Shown here in pieces: positions 33,970 to 43,190 of a stretch of DNA of 64,000 nt. The notes below the pieces were generated by a model. That model worked only from the letters and a program-made list of their open reading frames with translations, made no database searches and was not told the origin of the DNA. Positions within the stretch are counted from its first letter, which is position 1. The number at the start of each line of letters is the position of its first letter. Source of the stretch: Flavobacterium ajazii (GTDB taxonomy: Bacteria > Bacteroidota > Bacteroidia > Flavobacteriales > Flavobacteriaceae); contig NZ_JAAEHL010000004.1 of assembly GCF_010614725.1 (NCBI RefSeq), positions 434,001-498,000 on the forward strand, in the 5' to 3' direction. Position numbers and translations under genes: made by a program.

Positions 33970-35508
33970 ATGAAGAAAATTACCAAAAAAGGAGTATGTA
34001 TGTTACTACTCTTGGGCAGTATACTGAGTCATTCACAGGAATATCAGGATACTCAAAAAATACTAAGAACGGCAAGGCTTCAGCTTGTAAAAGGGAGTCA
34101 AATGTACAACCCCGAGAAAGCAATAGCGAGTTACACTACATTAGCATCTCAGGGCGATCCGGTAGCCATGAATGCACTGGGACTGATTTACACTAAGGGT
34201 ATTGCCGTAGCAACCAACGAAGAAGCAGGCATAAAGTGGTTTGAGCTTGCAGCACGGGTTGGCTATCCCAAAGCCTGGTACAATCTGGGAATTTTATATC
34301 AGGAAGGAGTAAACTCCAAAACAGATCCCGCCAAAGCTATACAATATTTCGAAAAAGCAGCCATTGCCGGTTATAATTCTGCCTATACCGCCTGGGGACG
34401 AATGGTAATGAGAGGAAACGGAGTCCCTCAGGATTACCCTCTGGCGATGAATATCTTTAAGCAAGGTGCCGAAAAAGGAAATTCGCACTGCAGTTATTTA
34501 CAAGGCTATCTGTACTACAAAGGTTTTGGATGCACACAAGACTACAATCTCGCCATACAACACTTTGAGTTGGCAGTGCAAAAAAACAACCCCTGGGGAA
34601 TGTATATGCTTGGTCTTTGCTATCGTAACGGGTATGGTGTAGCTATAGATTTAGAAAAAGCAAAATTCTACCTCAGCAAATCTGCTGCAATGGGCGTAAA
34701 ACCATCCCAAATGGAACTGGATGATCCGGAAGCCGAAAACCATAGTCCTGCTCAGAAAAAAACCATTTCGACTCCTGTTGACGAAGTCATAACTATTACC
34801 GAGACAGAAGCTCCGGAAACCTTTAAAAAGGTGAAACAGGTGCCTATTACAACTGATATTTCAGGAAATTACACTGGTTATGTATCGCGCTATGACTTTA
34901 GCGGACAAAATATCTTAAGCAAAACACCATTGCAAATAGATTTGAAACATGATGGTAAAAAACTGACAGGAGAATGGAAAGAAACCGATGGTGACACTGT
35001 AGCTTTTACTGCTCAGATTCAGGACGATGCTATTGTTTTTCAAAATTCTAAGATAGACCGTACCGAGCATTTTTACAAAGGAAGTCTTAACACGTATGAG
35101 TTTAAAGATGCCAAACTGCAATTATTACAAACCGATGAATCGCTTTTTATAGTAGGCAACCTACAGTTGTATAATATCAAAGAAAGGGAAAATGAAAAAC
35201 CGATGTACCTGATTTTAGAGAAAAAACAAGTCCGAACCAGCGGAACTCAGGAAATCATTTCTTCTGTTTCAATTTATCCTAATCCTGTCCTAAGCGATTT
35301 TAACCTAAGTTTCAATCTTGCTAAACCGGCTGATATAGAAGCCAGTATTTACTACAGTACCGGCAGGGAATTATATCGTCAGCAATGGAAAAATCTGGAA
35401 GAAGGAACACAGACTAAAAGTCTTACCCTAAATGTACCGCCGGGCTACTACATATTGCGGCTGACTTATGGGACAGAAATAAAAACGACCATTTTAATTA
35501 AAAAATAA
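33970..35508 (+). CDS. Sel1-repeat protein with T9SS type A sorting domain
   Basis: 512 residues: signal peptide (about 1-22), four or five Sel1/TPR-like repeats (about 45-240; for example AMNALGLIYTKGIAVATNEEAG), a beta-rich middle domain (about 285-410), and a C-terminal Por-secretion (type A) sorting signal that opens SSVSIYPNPVLSDFNL and ends TTILIKK. It should be exported by Sec, then by the type IX system to the cell surface, where Sel1 repeats mediate protein contacts. It ends 5 bp before the next gene, which indicates co-transcription. Confidence 0.86.
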   Translation: MKKITKKGVCMLLLLGSILSHSQEYQDTQKILRTARLQLVKGSQMYNPEKAIASYTTLASQGDPVAMNALGLIYTKGIAVATNEEAGIKWFELAARVGYPKAWYNLGILYQEGVNSKTDPAKAIQYFEKAAIAGYNSAYTAWGRMVMRGNGVPQDYPLAMNIFKQGAEKGNSHCSYLQGYLYYKGFGCTQDYNLAIQHFELAVQKNNPWGMYMLGLCYRNGYGVAIDLEKAKFYLSKSAAMGVKPSQMELDDPEAENHSPAQKKTISTPVDEVITITETEAPETFKKVKQVPITTDISGNYTGYVSRYDFSGQNILSKTPLQIDLKHDGKKLTGEWKETDGDTVAFTAQIQDDAIVFQNSKIDRTEHFYKGSLNTYEFKDAKLQLLQTDESLFIVGNLQLYNIKERENEKPMYLILEKKQVRTSGTQEIISSVSIYPNPVLSDFNLSFNLAKPADIEASIYYSTGRELYRQQWKNLEEGTQTKSLTLNVPPGYYILRLTYGTEIKTTILIKK

Positions 35509-35513
35509 GAACA

Positions 35514-36986
35514 ATGAAAAAGAAATATTTTATAGTCGCTCTTACATTTCTGTTATTTTTTATAATACAGAATAGTTTTGGACAGGTAAGTCCCAGTGAT
35601 TATGGTGAAGGCCCATACCTCAATCCTTGTGACCATACAAGTGACAACTATGATCCATATGATCCATCATGTAATGAAGAATCTGACCCTTGTGATCCTT
35701 TAAGTGCTAATTACGACCCTGCAATATGCGATAGCAGTTCAGGTGGAGGAAGTGGTGGCAGCGGCAGTGGTGGTGGTGGTGGTGGTGGTGGCGGTAGTTC
35801 TTCTGGAGGCACAAATCCATCAGCAAAACCACTTACAAAACAAGATTTTGATAAGTTGATAAATGATAATAAGGATACTTATAACATAACCGCCAAAACA
35901 AATCAGGTCATTAAAACGTCAGACGGTATAACGCATATTGGCACTCTTACTAAATTTAAGAATGATCAGGGTTATATATTTTATTATTTTACGCCCAATG
36001 TTACTGATAGTCGATTTCAAGTAGGAATGTATTACAGGATACCTGATAGTCAAGGAAGTACAGCAATATTTGGTAATACTGGTAGTACCGGAAATATAGG
36101 GAGTAGTGCTGTAACTCCAACTTATTATAGCTATGATTTTTATGATTTCCCTTTTGGTCAGGGTTACTACTATACAAATCAGTATGGTGGTGAAGTAAAC
36201 ATAAATATTTTACCTAATGATACGACGGAGACAGTTGTTAATACTTGTACCTCTTGCACTCAAAATGACCCAGACCCTAATGCAACCAGTGTAGGTGGAG
36301 CAAGTGTATCTGATGCCCGAAAACTTCAAGAAAGCATTATGAATGTCTTGGATAAAAGTCCTAAATTTAACAAGTTTAAAGCTTTAATAAAAAGAGGACC
36401 AAGAGATAATAAAGAATTTTTTTCTAAAATACCACAAGATAAATTAAATGAAGCATTAAATGACCTTGATGAAGGGGATCAAAAAATATTTGCTACAATT
36501 GTAGCTAACACAATAAATTCAAATAAGTCTATGACGATTCAGTATTTTTCTACAGAAACTTTGCTAAAAAGAAGTTCAGGGGATGTTATTACCAGATACA
36601 GTAAAGTTGCAAATGCATTAAAATTAAGTCCCACATTAGAGAGCACTTTATTAGCATCAGGAGATGGTCTTACTTCAAAAGAATTACTAGATATTTATGG
36701 AGGAGGTGCCACGGCTAAATTATATGGCACTATTGTTTCAGCCTTAGATACTACATCTCCAAAATATGATGAAGTCACTGCTTTACATGAATTTTTTGGA
36801 CATGGCAGGCCTTTATCAATCGAAACCTCAACTTATACACATGATGAAAAAGATGCTATTCTTTTTGAAAATATGGTATGGCGTTTGTTAGGACAACCAG
36901 CAAAACAAAGGAATGGTTTTGATCATGGCAAACAACCAAGACAAATTATACCTAACCATACAACTGCTTTACCTTCATTCAGATAA
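35514..36986 (+). CDS. Secreted protein with Gly-rich linker and C-terminal HExxGH metallopeptidase-like domain (candidate effector)
   Basis: 490 residues: signal peptide (cut near SFGQ, about 24), an Asp/Asn/Tyr repeat area with NYDP motifs (about 30-75), a Ser/Gly linker (about 76-100), a beta-rich middle (about 105-250), and an alpha-helical C-terminal domain (about 270-490). The last holds ALHEFFGHGRP, with His425, Glu426 and His430, followed by an acidic helix DAILFENMVWRLLG. HExxGH spacing matches the M49 type rather than the classic HExxH; ligand geometry still suggests a zinc peptidase. The layout (secretion signal, linker, short catalytic C-terminus) resembles polymorphic toxins, and two small exported paralogues follow at once. 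Toxicity is not shown. Confidence 0.68.
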   Translation: MKKKYFIVALTFLLFFIIQNSFGQVSPSDYGEGPYLNPCDHTSDNYDPYDPSCNEESDPCDPLSANYDPAICDSSSGGGSGGSGSGGGGGGGGGSSSGGTNPSAKPLTKQDFDKLINDNKDTYNITAKTNQVIKTSDGITHIGTLTKFKNDQGYIFYYFTPNVTDSRFQVGMYYRIPDSQGSTAIFGNTGSTGNIGSSAVTPTYYSYDFYDFPFGQGYYYTNQYGGEVNINILPNDTTETVVNTCTSCTQNDPDPNATSVGGASVSDARKLQESIMNVLDKSPKFNKFKALIKRGPRDNKEFFSKIPQDKLNEALNDLDEGDQKIFATIVANTINSNKSMTIQYFSTETLLKRSSGDVITRYSKVANALKLSPTLESTLLASGDGLTSKELLDIYGGGATAKLYGTIVSALDTTSPKYDEVTALHEFFGHGRPLSIETSTYTHDEKDAILFENMVWRLLGQPAKQRNGFDHGKQPRQIIPNHTTALPSFR

Positions 36987-37001
36987 TTTAAAAACAAAAC
37001 T

Positions 37002-37526
37002 ATGAAAACAATAATTATAATATTAGTAAGCATGATTACATCAATGTTTTATGCTCAAAATTCAGAAGAACTACAATCATTCAACAATATAAATAATCTT
37101 GTATTAAACACCATTCCCAATTTAACAGGAAAGGAATATTTTATATGGGAAGGTAAGGTAGGCTATGTGGTTGTTATTAGCAAAATAAATAACAATTACA
37201 CTTATTACAATTTAGAACTTGGACGGCTTAGCGGAGCTACAATAAAAAGCACTAAATCTGTAAGTTACAAGCCTGTATTAAATAAAATATTTATAAATTT
37301 CGCACCTAAGCCTGGTGTAAAAAGATATATAAGCGAATATGGACATAATGGATTGAAAGAGCATATATTAGGAGTGGATTATTTTGCAATCTATAAAAAC
37401 GGTGTCAAAACATTTGATTATTGCTTGCCTTCGTATTTAGATGACAACCCTATAGAAAAACCTATTGATAATGAATTATTAGAGTTCCTCTATGTTAATG
37501 TGTTGATTAATCCTGATAATCTTTAA
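37002..37526 (+). CDS. Small exported protein, tandem paralogue 1 (candidate immunity protein)
   Basis: 174 residues with a signal peptide (MKTIIIILVSMITSMFYAQ, cut about 19) and no recognised family. It begins 16 bp after the HExxGH protein. It shares nearly all of its length with the next gene; common blocks include VKRYISEYGHNGL and FDYCLPSYLD. Secondary structure looks mainly beta with one terminal helix. Its position right after a toxin-like gene, and its signal peptide matching an exported partner, suggest it may protect the producer's periplasm. This is inference. Confidence 0.62.
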   Translation: MKTIIIILVSMITSMFYAQNSEELQSFNNINNLVLNTIPNLTGKEYFIWEGKVGYVVVISKINNNYTYYNLELGRLSGATIKSTKSVSYKPVLNKIFINFAPKPGVKRYISEYGHNGLKEHILGVDYFAIYKNGVKTFDYCLPSYLDDNPIEKPIDNELLEFLYVNVLINPDNL

Positions 37527-37612
37527 ACTAATTTCAAAAACATGATTGAAATTTTTATGTACATATCAATAGAGACCTAATTAATCTTAATACACAAGAC
37601 AAAAGTGAATTT

Positions 37613-37650
37613 AAAAAAGCTACATCTGCAAAAAAGGTGTAGCTTTTTTA
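37613..37650 (+). terminator. Terminator after paralogue 1
   Basis: Stem AAAAAGCTACA / TGTAGCTTTTTT. Essentially the same hairpin follows paralogue 2 (38302), so gene and terminator were duplicated together. Confidence 0.78.
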
Positions 37651-37692
37651 GCAAAATTTAGTAATATAGACTATGGATAAAAAATCATAAAC

Positions 37693-38220
37693 ATGAAAAC
37701 AAAAATTATTATATTAATTAGCATGATTACCAATGTATTTTATGCTCAAAGTTTAGAAGAATCACAATCATTCAATAATGAAAATAATATTATCTTGAAT
37801 ACTATTCCTAGTTTAGCAGGAAAGGAATATTTTATTTTGGACGGAATAGGGGGAAATATAGCTGTAGTTAGCAAAGTAAATAACAATTACACTTATTATA
37901 ATATAAAACTTAACCGTGCAGGTGGCGGAGCTACAATTGTAAACAACAAATCCATAGCTTTTAAACCTATTTTAGATAAAATATTTATAAATTTTGTACC
38001 TAAGGCTGGTGTAAAAAGATATATAAGTGAATATGGACACAATGGCTTAACGGAGCATATATTAGGAACAATTTATTTTGCAATCTATAAAAATGGAGTT
38101 AAAACATTTGATTATTGTTTACCTTCGTATTTAGATGAGATCGTTGTAGAGAAACCTATTGATAATGACATTTTAGAATTTCTTTACGTTAATGTACTAA
38201 TTAATCCCGATAATCTTTAA
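37693..38220 (+). CDS. Small exported protein, tandem paralogue 2 (candidate immunity protein)
   Basis: 175 residues, same signal peptide style and same blocks as the 37002 product, with clusters of substitutions (for example residues 45-85 and around 140). No family known. It sits after its own leader and before its own terminator, so it may be expressed independently. An extra diverged copy of a candidate immunity gene is a common mark of toxin-immunity loci, but a simple lineage-specific duplication is the alternative. Confidence 0.62.
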   Translation: MKTKIIILISMITNVFYAQSLEESQSFNNENNIILNTIPSLAGKEYFILDGIGGNIAVVSKVNNNYTYYNIKLNRAGGGATIVNNKSIAFKPILDKIFINFVPKAGVKRYISEYGHNGLTEHILGTIYFAIYKNGVKTFDYCLPSYLDEIVVEKPIDNDILEFLYVNVLINPDNL

Positions 38221-38301
38221 ACTACTTTTAAAAAACTTCTTTAACAGTTTTATATACTGGATGAATATATTCGGATTTAGTCCATAATATATAGACAAAA
38301 T

Positions 38302-38332
38302 AAGCTACATCTGTAAAAAGATGTAGCTTTTT
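38302..38332. terminator. Terminator shared by paralogue 2 and the convergent esterase gene
   Basis: Stem AAGCTACATC / GATGTAGCTT with a short A-rich loop and T-run; near copy of 37613. Confidence 0.75.
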
Positions 38333-38344
38333 GTATAAATAAAA

Positions 38345-39199
38345 TCACTTCAAAAAATAATCATTATCCTCAAACCAATCCGCCAATCGCTGTGGCCATG
38401 TTTTCAGTGAATTTGTTTTGGCCCTTTTTCCCATATTAAAAGCATGTCCCCCTTTAGAGTATAAATGCATTTCTACCGGAACATTTGCTTTTCGGTAACC
38501 ATTAAGTAATTCTACTATGGGAGCCGAACAACAGGAATCATCGTTTGCCGCCAATAAAAAAGCCGGAGGCGCATCAGACTTAATTTCTTTTGGGATAAAC
38601 AACGGTCCTGGGTAAATCAATATCTGAAAGTTGGGCTGTGCATCTATTTTATCAATTGTATCGGAGGAATCTTTTAAAATATTATTGGAGTTATAAGCAA
38701 TCATTGCGACAACTTCTCCACCTGCAGAAAATCCCATAGCACCAATTCGGTTAACATCAATTTTGAATTCAGCTGCTCTGCTTCTTATGAGTCTCATCGC
38801 TCTTTCAGCATCCTGTTTAATGTGAGTTTCCAGTTTGTATGGAGAATCTTTTGTTCTGGCCAGGCGGTATTTTAAAACAAAAGCGGTTACACCAATACTG
38901 TTTAAAAATTCGGCAGCATCCTTTCCTTCAGAATTAAAAACCAGATTTTCATGACCTCCTCCGGGACAAATAAGTACTGCCATTCCGTTTGGTTTTTCAG
39001 GAAAATAAGCTGTTATTGATGGATTATGAATATTTCTGACCCACCAGTCCTGAGCTTGCTCCGGTTCGTCTTTGAGATTTTCAAAACCCGGTGCACCATT
39101 TTCCCAAAGCGGAATTTTAAGCCCTTCCTTTTGTGCAAACAGCATGCTCGAAAACATCAGAATAAATAAACAATTATATCTTTTTAGCTTTAATATCAT
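38345..39199 (-). CDS. Exported alpha/beta hydrolase (acetyl-xylan-esterase/BD-FAE-like)
   Basis: 284 residues with a signal peptide (cut near MLFAQ, about 22). Visible alpha/beta-hydrolase features: oxyanion-hole ICPGGGHENLV (about 75), nucleophile elbow GFSAGGEVV (Ser about 155), and catalytic His in YSKGGHAFNMG (about 255). An HD-type Asp lies in LAANDDSCCSA. These match esterases of the acetyl-xylan/feruloyl group that act on polysaccharide substituents. No CAZyme cluster is next to it, so the true substrate is uncertain. Confidence 0.83.
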   Translation of the reverse strand: MILKLKRYNCLFILMFSSMLFAQKEGLKIPLWENGAPGFENLKDEPEQAQDWWVRNIHNPSITAYFPEKPNGMAVLICPGGGHENLVFNSEGKDAAEFLNSIGVTAFVLKYRLARTKDSPYKLETHIKQDAERAMRLIRSRAAEFKIDVNRIGAMGFSAGGEVVAMIAYNSNNILKDSSDTIDKIDAQPNFQILIYPGPLFIPKEIKSDAPPAFLLAANDDSCCSAPIVELLNGYRKANVPVEMHLYSKGGHAFNMGKRAKTNSLKTWPQRLADWFEDNDYFLK

Positions 39200-39606
39200 C
39201 TTTACTTTGATTTAAATATGCTAAATATAAAGCAATCCTAATAATCTGCCTGATACGAAATCGTCATTTCCTAATTCTAAAATTCTATTTTTCTTACAAC
39301 CTTAATTTTTCATTTCAAAATACAGCTCCTAATTATCAGCATATTAAAAATTTTGATATAATTATTACTTATTTTTATTTAGACTTGTTTTAAATAGTGT
39401 TATATTTGAAAAATAAAAACTTCAAATACAATCCAGATGTCAACATTCCATATATCAGCCAAAAATAGTATTCTGTCACTAAACATACTTTGTGATTTTT
39501 TTGTAGAAAATAAAAACATTTACCCAATGAACAAGAACTCTGACGGTCTTTAATTTGACAAATCAGGTTACAAATTCAAATTCATTCTACAAAATCATTA
39601 AATTTC
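39200..39606. other. 407-bp AT-rich divergent promoter region
   Basis: No ORF longer than a few codons is convincing. A -7-like box TATATTTG lies at 39401-39408, about 200 bp before the receptor gene at 39607, implying a long leader; I found no riboswitch-like conserved core in that leader. No family A or REP repeat is present. Confidence 0.5.
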
Positions 39607-41730
39607 ATGAAGCATATTATTACGTCTGTCATGCTGGCTTTTTCAGTATACTCCTATTCGCAAACCGAGCAGGAAAAAGACAGTATTGTTGAAACATCCA
39701 TAAATGTTTTGGATGAAATCGTTATTACAAAAAAGAAAGTTTTATATACCCAAAAGTCCGATCGCCTTGTTTTTAATGTTGAAAACAGTATCGTATCCGA
39801 AGGCGGCACAGCATTAGATGTTTTGTCAAGAGCCCCTGGTGTTGTTATTTCCCAGGACGGAGATTTATCCATTCGTGGCCAGCAGGGAGTAGCTGTAATG
39901 ATCAATGGCAAATTAACGCAGCTTTCGCAAAAAGAACTGGCGAATTACTTAAAATCAACTACCTCATCAAATATCAAACAAATAGAAGTGATTACCAATC
40001 CTTCATCTAAATACGATGCTGCTGGAAAAGCAGGAATTATCAATATTATCCTTAAAAAACCAAATAATTCAGGATTAAAAGGAACTGCATTTACGAGCTA
40101 CGCCAGAGGAAGAAAAAACAGAACTAATTCCGGATTTAATCTGAACTATAATAAAAACAAACTCGGCGTGTATGGCAATTACAGCTATACTTTTAGGGGA
40201 GAAGAGGAACGAAAAGAGTTCGATCAGATTCAATATACAGATCAGACCCGCCAGCAAATTGCTTCTACCAATCATCAGACTTCAATTACAGATGAGCCAT
40301 TGACTTCTAACAATTTCAAAATTGGAAGTACATTTGAAATTTCTCCAAAAACAAATATTGAGGCTTATGTTGATGCAAAAATCGGACGCTATGAAAATAT
40401 GGCTGATGGCCGAAACACCTTGTTAAACGCATCAAATCAATTGTTATTTGATGCTATAACTTACAATGACAGTAAAGAAAAGTGGTTTGATTATACTTAT
40501 GCTTTTTCGGGTGTTCATAAGTTTAACACTGAAGGTAAAAACATGTCTTTTGATTTTGAATATGAAACTTCAAAATTCAGATCTAATCAGTTTCAGAGTG
40601 CCGAAAACGCAGATCCTTCGAGTTCAACAGTCGTTAATGACAGAAAAGGTTATATCCCTTCACAATTAAGAGTTTTTACAGGAAAGGTTGATTTTACAAA
40701 TCCTTTAAAAGAAAAACAGTCTATTGAATGGGGATTTAAGGCCAGCGTAAAAAACAATGATAATCCGTCTGTTTATGAATATTTTGAAAATAATGAATGG
40801 ATAATAGACGCAAATTCTACCAATCATTTTGAGTATAAAGAGCAAATTTATGCTGCCTATGCCAATTATAAACAGCAGATTGGAGATTTGAACATTCAGG
40901 GCGGTTTACGTTCAGAGTACACGGCTATTGATATTCTGCAAAAAACGCTGAATGAAGAACATCAGGATGATTATTTAAAATGGTTTCCGAGTGTTTCATT
41001 AAAATATGAATTTACAAGCAGTCATTCGATGCATGCTTCTTACAGCAAAAGAATCAACAGACCGAGCCAGTTTGATTTGAATCCGTTCCGATTCTATGAT
41101 GATACGTTCAATTATTCACAGGGAAATCCAAACCTGATTCCCGAAATTACGCATGCGGCAGAAATAGGATATGCGTGGAAAAGTGCTTTTATGGCATCCT
41201 TATATTTTAACACTACAAAAGATGTTTTTACAGAAGTGTACGTTTATAATCCTGACAACAACACTACTGTAACTTCTCAGATAAATGTATCCAAATCGTA
41301 CAATTATGGCGCAAACATTACGCATACGGCTGAACTTTATAAATTCTGGTCGGTGAATACTCTATTTAATGTTTTCGAAAACAGATTTATGGGAGACGTA
41401 TTAAACTCAACTACAATTGATCCAATTGCGACATTAAACCTAAGTGTCCAAAATTCATTTACGATATCAGAAAGTTTAAAAGCGGAAGCCAACGCACAAT
41501 ATCAGTCGAAATCAAATCTTGGAATTTACGAAAGAGCTTCTTTCTTTGATTTCAGTATCGGAATTTCTAAACAGGTTCTTTCAAACAAAGGCAATGTTAA
41601 ATTCAATCTGACTGATATTTTCAATACCAATAATTTCAAGATCAATTCGGTTGTTGCCCAGACAAGTATCAATAAAAAATATGAGCTGGACAATCGTATT
41701 GCAACACTGGCTTTTACTTACAGAATCTAA
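39607..41730 (+). CDS. Outer-membrane beta-barrel / TonB-dependent receptor-like protein
   Basis: 707 residues: signal peptide (about 1-19), a short TonB-box-like stretch, a plug domain with VSEGGTALDVLSRAPGVVISQDGDLSIRG-type order (about 60-95) and SSKYDAAGKAGIINIILKK (about 138), then a 22-strand-like barrel ending FTYRI. The usual N-terminal carboxypeptidase-like domain of SusC-type proteins is absent, placing it in the OMP_b-brl_3 group of receptors often linked with peptide or metal uptake and with sensor systems. No such sensor is adjacent. The substrate is not known. Confidence 0.85.
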   Translation: MKHIITSVMLAFSVYSYSQTEQEKDSIVETSINVLDEIVITKKKVLYTQKSDRLVFNVENSIVSEGGTALDVLSRAPGVVISQDGDLSIRGQQGVAVMINGKLTQLSQKELANYLKSTTSSNIKQIEVITNPSSKYDAAGKAGIINIILKKPNNSGLKGTAFTSYARGRKNRTNSGFNLNYNKNKLGVYGNYSYTFRGEEERKEFDQIQYTDQTRQQIASTNHQTSITDEPLTSNNFKIGSTFEISPKTNIEAYVDAKIGRYENMADGRNTLLNASNQLLFDAITYNDSKEKWFDYTYAFSGVHKFNTEGKNMSFDFEYETSKFRSNQFQSAENADPSSSTVVNDRKGYIPSQLRVFTGKVDFTNPLKEKQSIEWGFKASVKNNDNPSVYEYFENNEWIIDANSTNHFEYKEQIYAAYANYKQQIGDLNIQGGLRSEYTAIDILQKTLNEEHQDDYLKWFPSVSLKYEFTSSHSMHASYSKRINRPSQFDLNPFRFYDDTFNYSQGNPNLIPEITHAAEIGYAWKSAFMASLYFNTTKDVFTEVYVYNPDNNTTVTSQINVSKSYNYGANITHTAELYKFWSVNTLFNVFENRFMGDVLNSTTIDPIATLNLSVQNSFTISESLKAEANAQYQSKSNLGIYERASFFDFSIGISKQVLSNKGNVKFNLTDIFNTNNFKINSVVAQTSINKKYELDNRIATLAFTYRI

Positions 41731-41773
41731 ATCATAGTTTCTTCATTTTTTGTTTTTTTATTTTTTTTGATTG

Positions 41774-41810
41774 AAAAGGATCTGTTTTTAAAGCGGGTCC
41801 TTTCTTTTTA
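41774..41810 (+). terminator. Terminator after the receptor gene
   Basis: Stem AAAGGA / TCCTTT extended by weaker pairs, followed by a T-run. Confidence 0.6.
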
Positions 41811-41815
41811 ATAAA

Positions 41816-41852
41816 AAAGTCTTTTAAGATTTTTACTTCTTAAAAGACTTTT
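41816..41852 (-). terminator. Terminator of the xus operon
   Basis: 15-bp stem AAAAGTCTTTTAAGA / TCTTAAAAGACTTTT with TTTTTACT loop; faces the end of xusC and could also stop the convergent receptor transcript. Confidence 0.75.
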
Positions 41853-41879
41853 ATGATACCAATGAGATAAAAGTGTAAA

Positions 41880-43082
41880 TTATGGGTTTGATTTTTTCTT
41901 TTTTCCCCATTTTCTATTGTACCAAATAATAAATCCGGTAACAGGTAAAGTGGCACCAATAAATGCTGCAAAAAAAGCAAGTACTTTTCCCGGAAACCCT
42001 AAAATGGATCCAATATGTATGTCGTAATTCATTTTTCTTAATTTACCTCCAAAACCCACTTCTTCATACTTTTTACTATCTAAGGCATCATCTGCAATTC
42101 GTTTTGAAGTATGCTGATCAAAATAATAGAAATTAGCATTATAAAACTGCCCTTTATTAGGGTAGGCCATCATATAAATAGATGCTTTAGCATTTGTTGT
42201 ATCAGGAAATCTATAATAAAAGCCCTCAGATTTTGGATTATCTGCGATTACCTTTTTCCAGGAAGCATCCATTGCTTGTTTTAAACTATAATGTTTTCCT
42301 TTTTGCAAAGAGTCCGACTCTTTTTCTTTCCATTCAGTGAGTGTCTGTCCTCCCGAGGTAGTCCAATATAATCCCTTACTATACCATTCTATTCCCCAAA
42401 CCATTCCGGTAAGTGCAATTGCGAGTAAAAATAAAAGCGAATAAAATCCCAATACATTATGCAAATCTATATTGATACGCTTCCAATTGGCAGTCCATTT
42501 GATTTTAAAACTTTTATCACGTGTAGTTTTATTCCATTTTTTTGGATACCACCAAATCAATCCTGTAATCAACAAAACAACAAAGACTAATGTTGCATAA
42601 TTCACTATCGGTCTTCCTATTTTCCATGGCAGCCATAAAAAACGATGTCCTTTCAGCACCCAATCAAAAAAAATAAATTCGTCTTTGTAATGTGTTTCAA
42701 TAGCTACAACTTTACCATTATAAGGATTTAATTTTAACGTATAACGTTCCTTGTCTTCCCACTCTCCAATACCTACATCAATTGTTCTTCCTTCTTTGAA
42801 AATAGCCGATTCAATTTTTTTACCAGAAAACTTTTCAGTTGCTATTTCCATTATTTTCGACGGAATAATAACTTCTTTTTGTTGTGGTTTCACATTACTT
42901 TTAGCATCTATCAATCTTGTAATTTCTTCATTGAATATCCAAATACAGGCAGTAAGACAAACAACAAATACAATTGCTCCGGATATAAGTCCTAACCACA
43001 GATGTAGCCAATCATTAATTTTACGAAAAGCAGATTTAGATTTATTAGCTTGTTTAACACTTTGTTTTTTGATGAAAGTCAT
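41880..43082 (-). CDS. xusC: PepSY-domain inner-membrane protein, XusC-like (siderophore/iron reductase candidate)
   Basis: 400 residues with four TM helices (WLHLWLGLISGAIVFVV at about 28; VNYATLVFVVLLITGLIWWY at about 160; NVLGFYSLLFLLAIALTGM at about 210; the last near 365-385) and PepSY-like loops. Helix-associated His residues (WLHLW, DLHNVLG, DIHIGS) fit heme or iron binding. PepSY-TM proteins beside siderophore receptors are taken to reduce or release iron at the inner membrane. Order receptor - DUF4374 lipoprotein - PepSY protein equals XusABC of Bacteroides thetaiotaomicron. It is 108 bp after xusB on the same strand. Confidence 0.85.
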   Translation of the reverse strand: MTFIKKQSVKQANKSKSAFRKINDWLHLWLGLISGAIVFVVCLTACIWIFNEEITRLIDAKSNVKPQQKEVIIPSKIMEIATEKFSGKKIESAIFKEGRTIDVGIGEWEDKERYTLKLNPYNGKVVAIETHYKDEFIFFDWVLKGHRFLWLPWKIGRPIVNYATLVFVVLLITGLIWWYPKKWNKTTRDKSFKIKWTANWKRINIDLHNVLGFYSLLFLLAIALTGMVWGIEWYSKGLYWTTSGGQTLTEWKEKESDSLQKGKHYSLKQAMDASWKKVIADNPKSEGFYYRFPDTTNAKASIYMMAYPNKGQFYNANFYYFDQHTSKRIADDALDSKKYEEVGFGGKLRKMNYDIHIGSILGFPGKVLAFFAAFIGATLPVTGFIIWYNRKWGKKKKSNP

Positions 43083-43190
43083 TGTTTTTTGAAATTTAAA
43101 TCGGAGAACTGAAGTTACTGTTATTAAAAAACCATATAATCAAAACTAATAAGCTTTGATTATATGGCTGTTAAATTTAAAAAATTGTAA

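Noticed and set aside
39200..39606. Riboswitch or small RNA in the long leader of the receptor gene
   Set aside because: I found a possible -7 box but no conserved aptamer core, strong hairpin or terminator.
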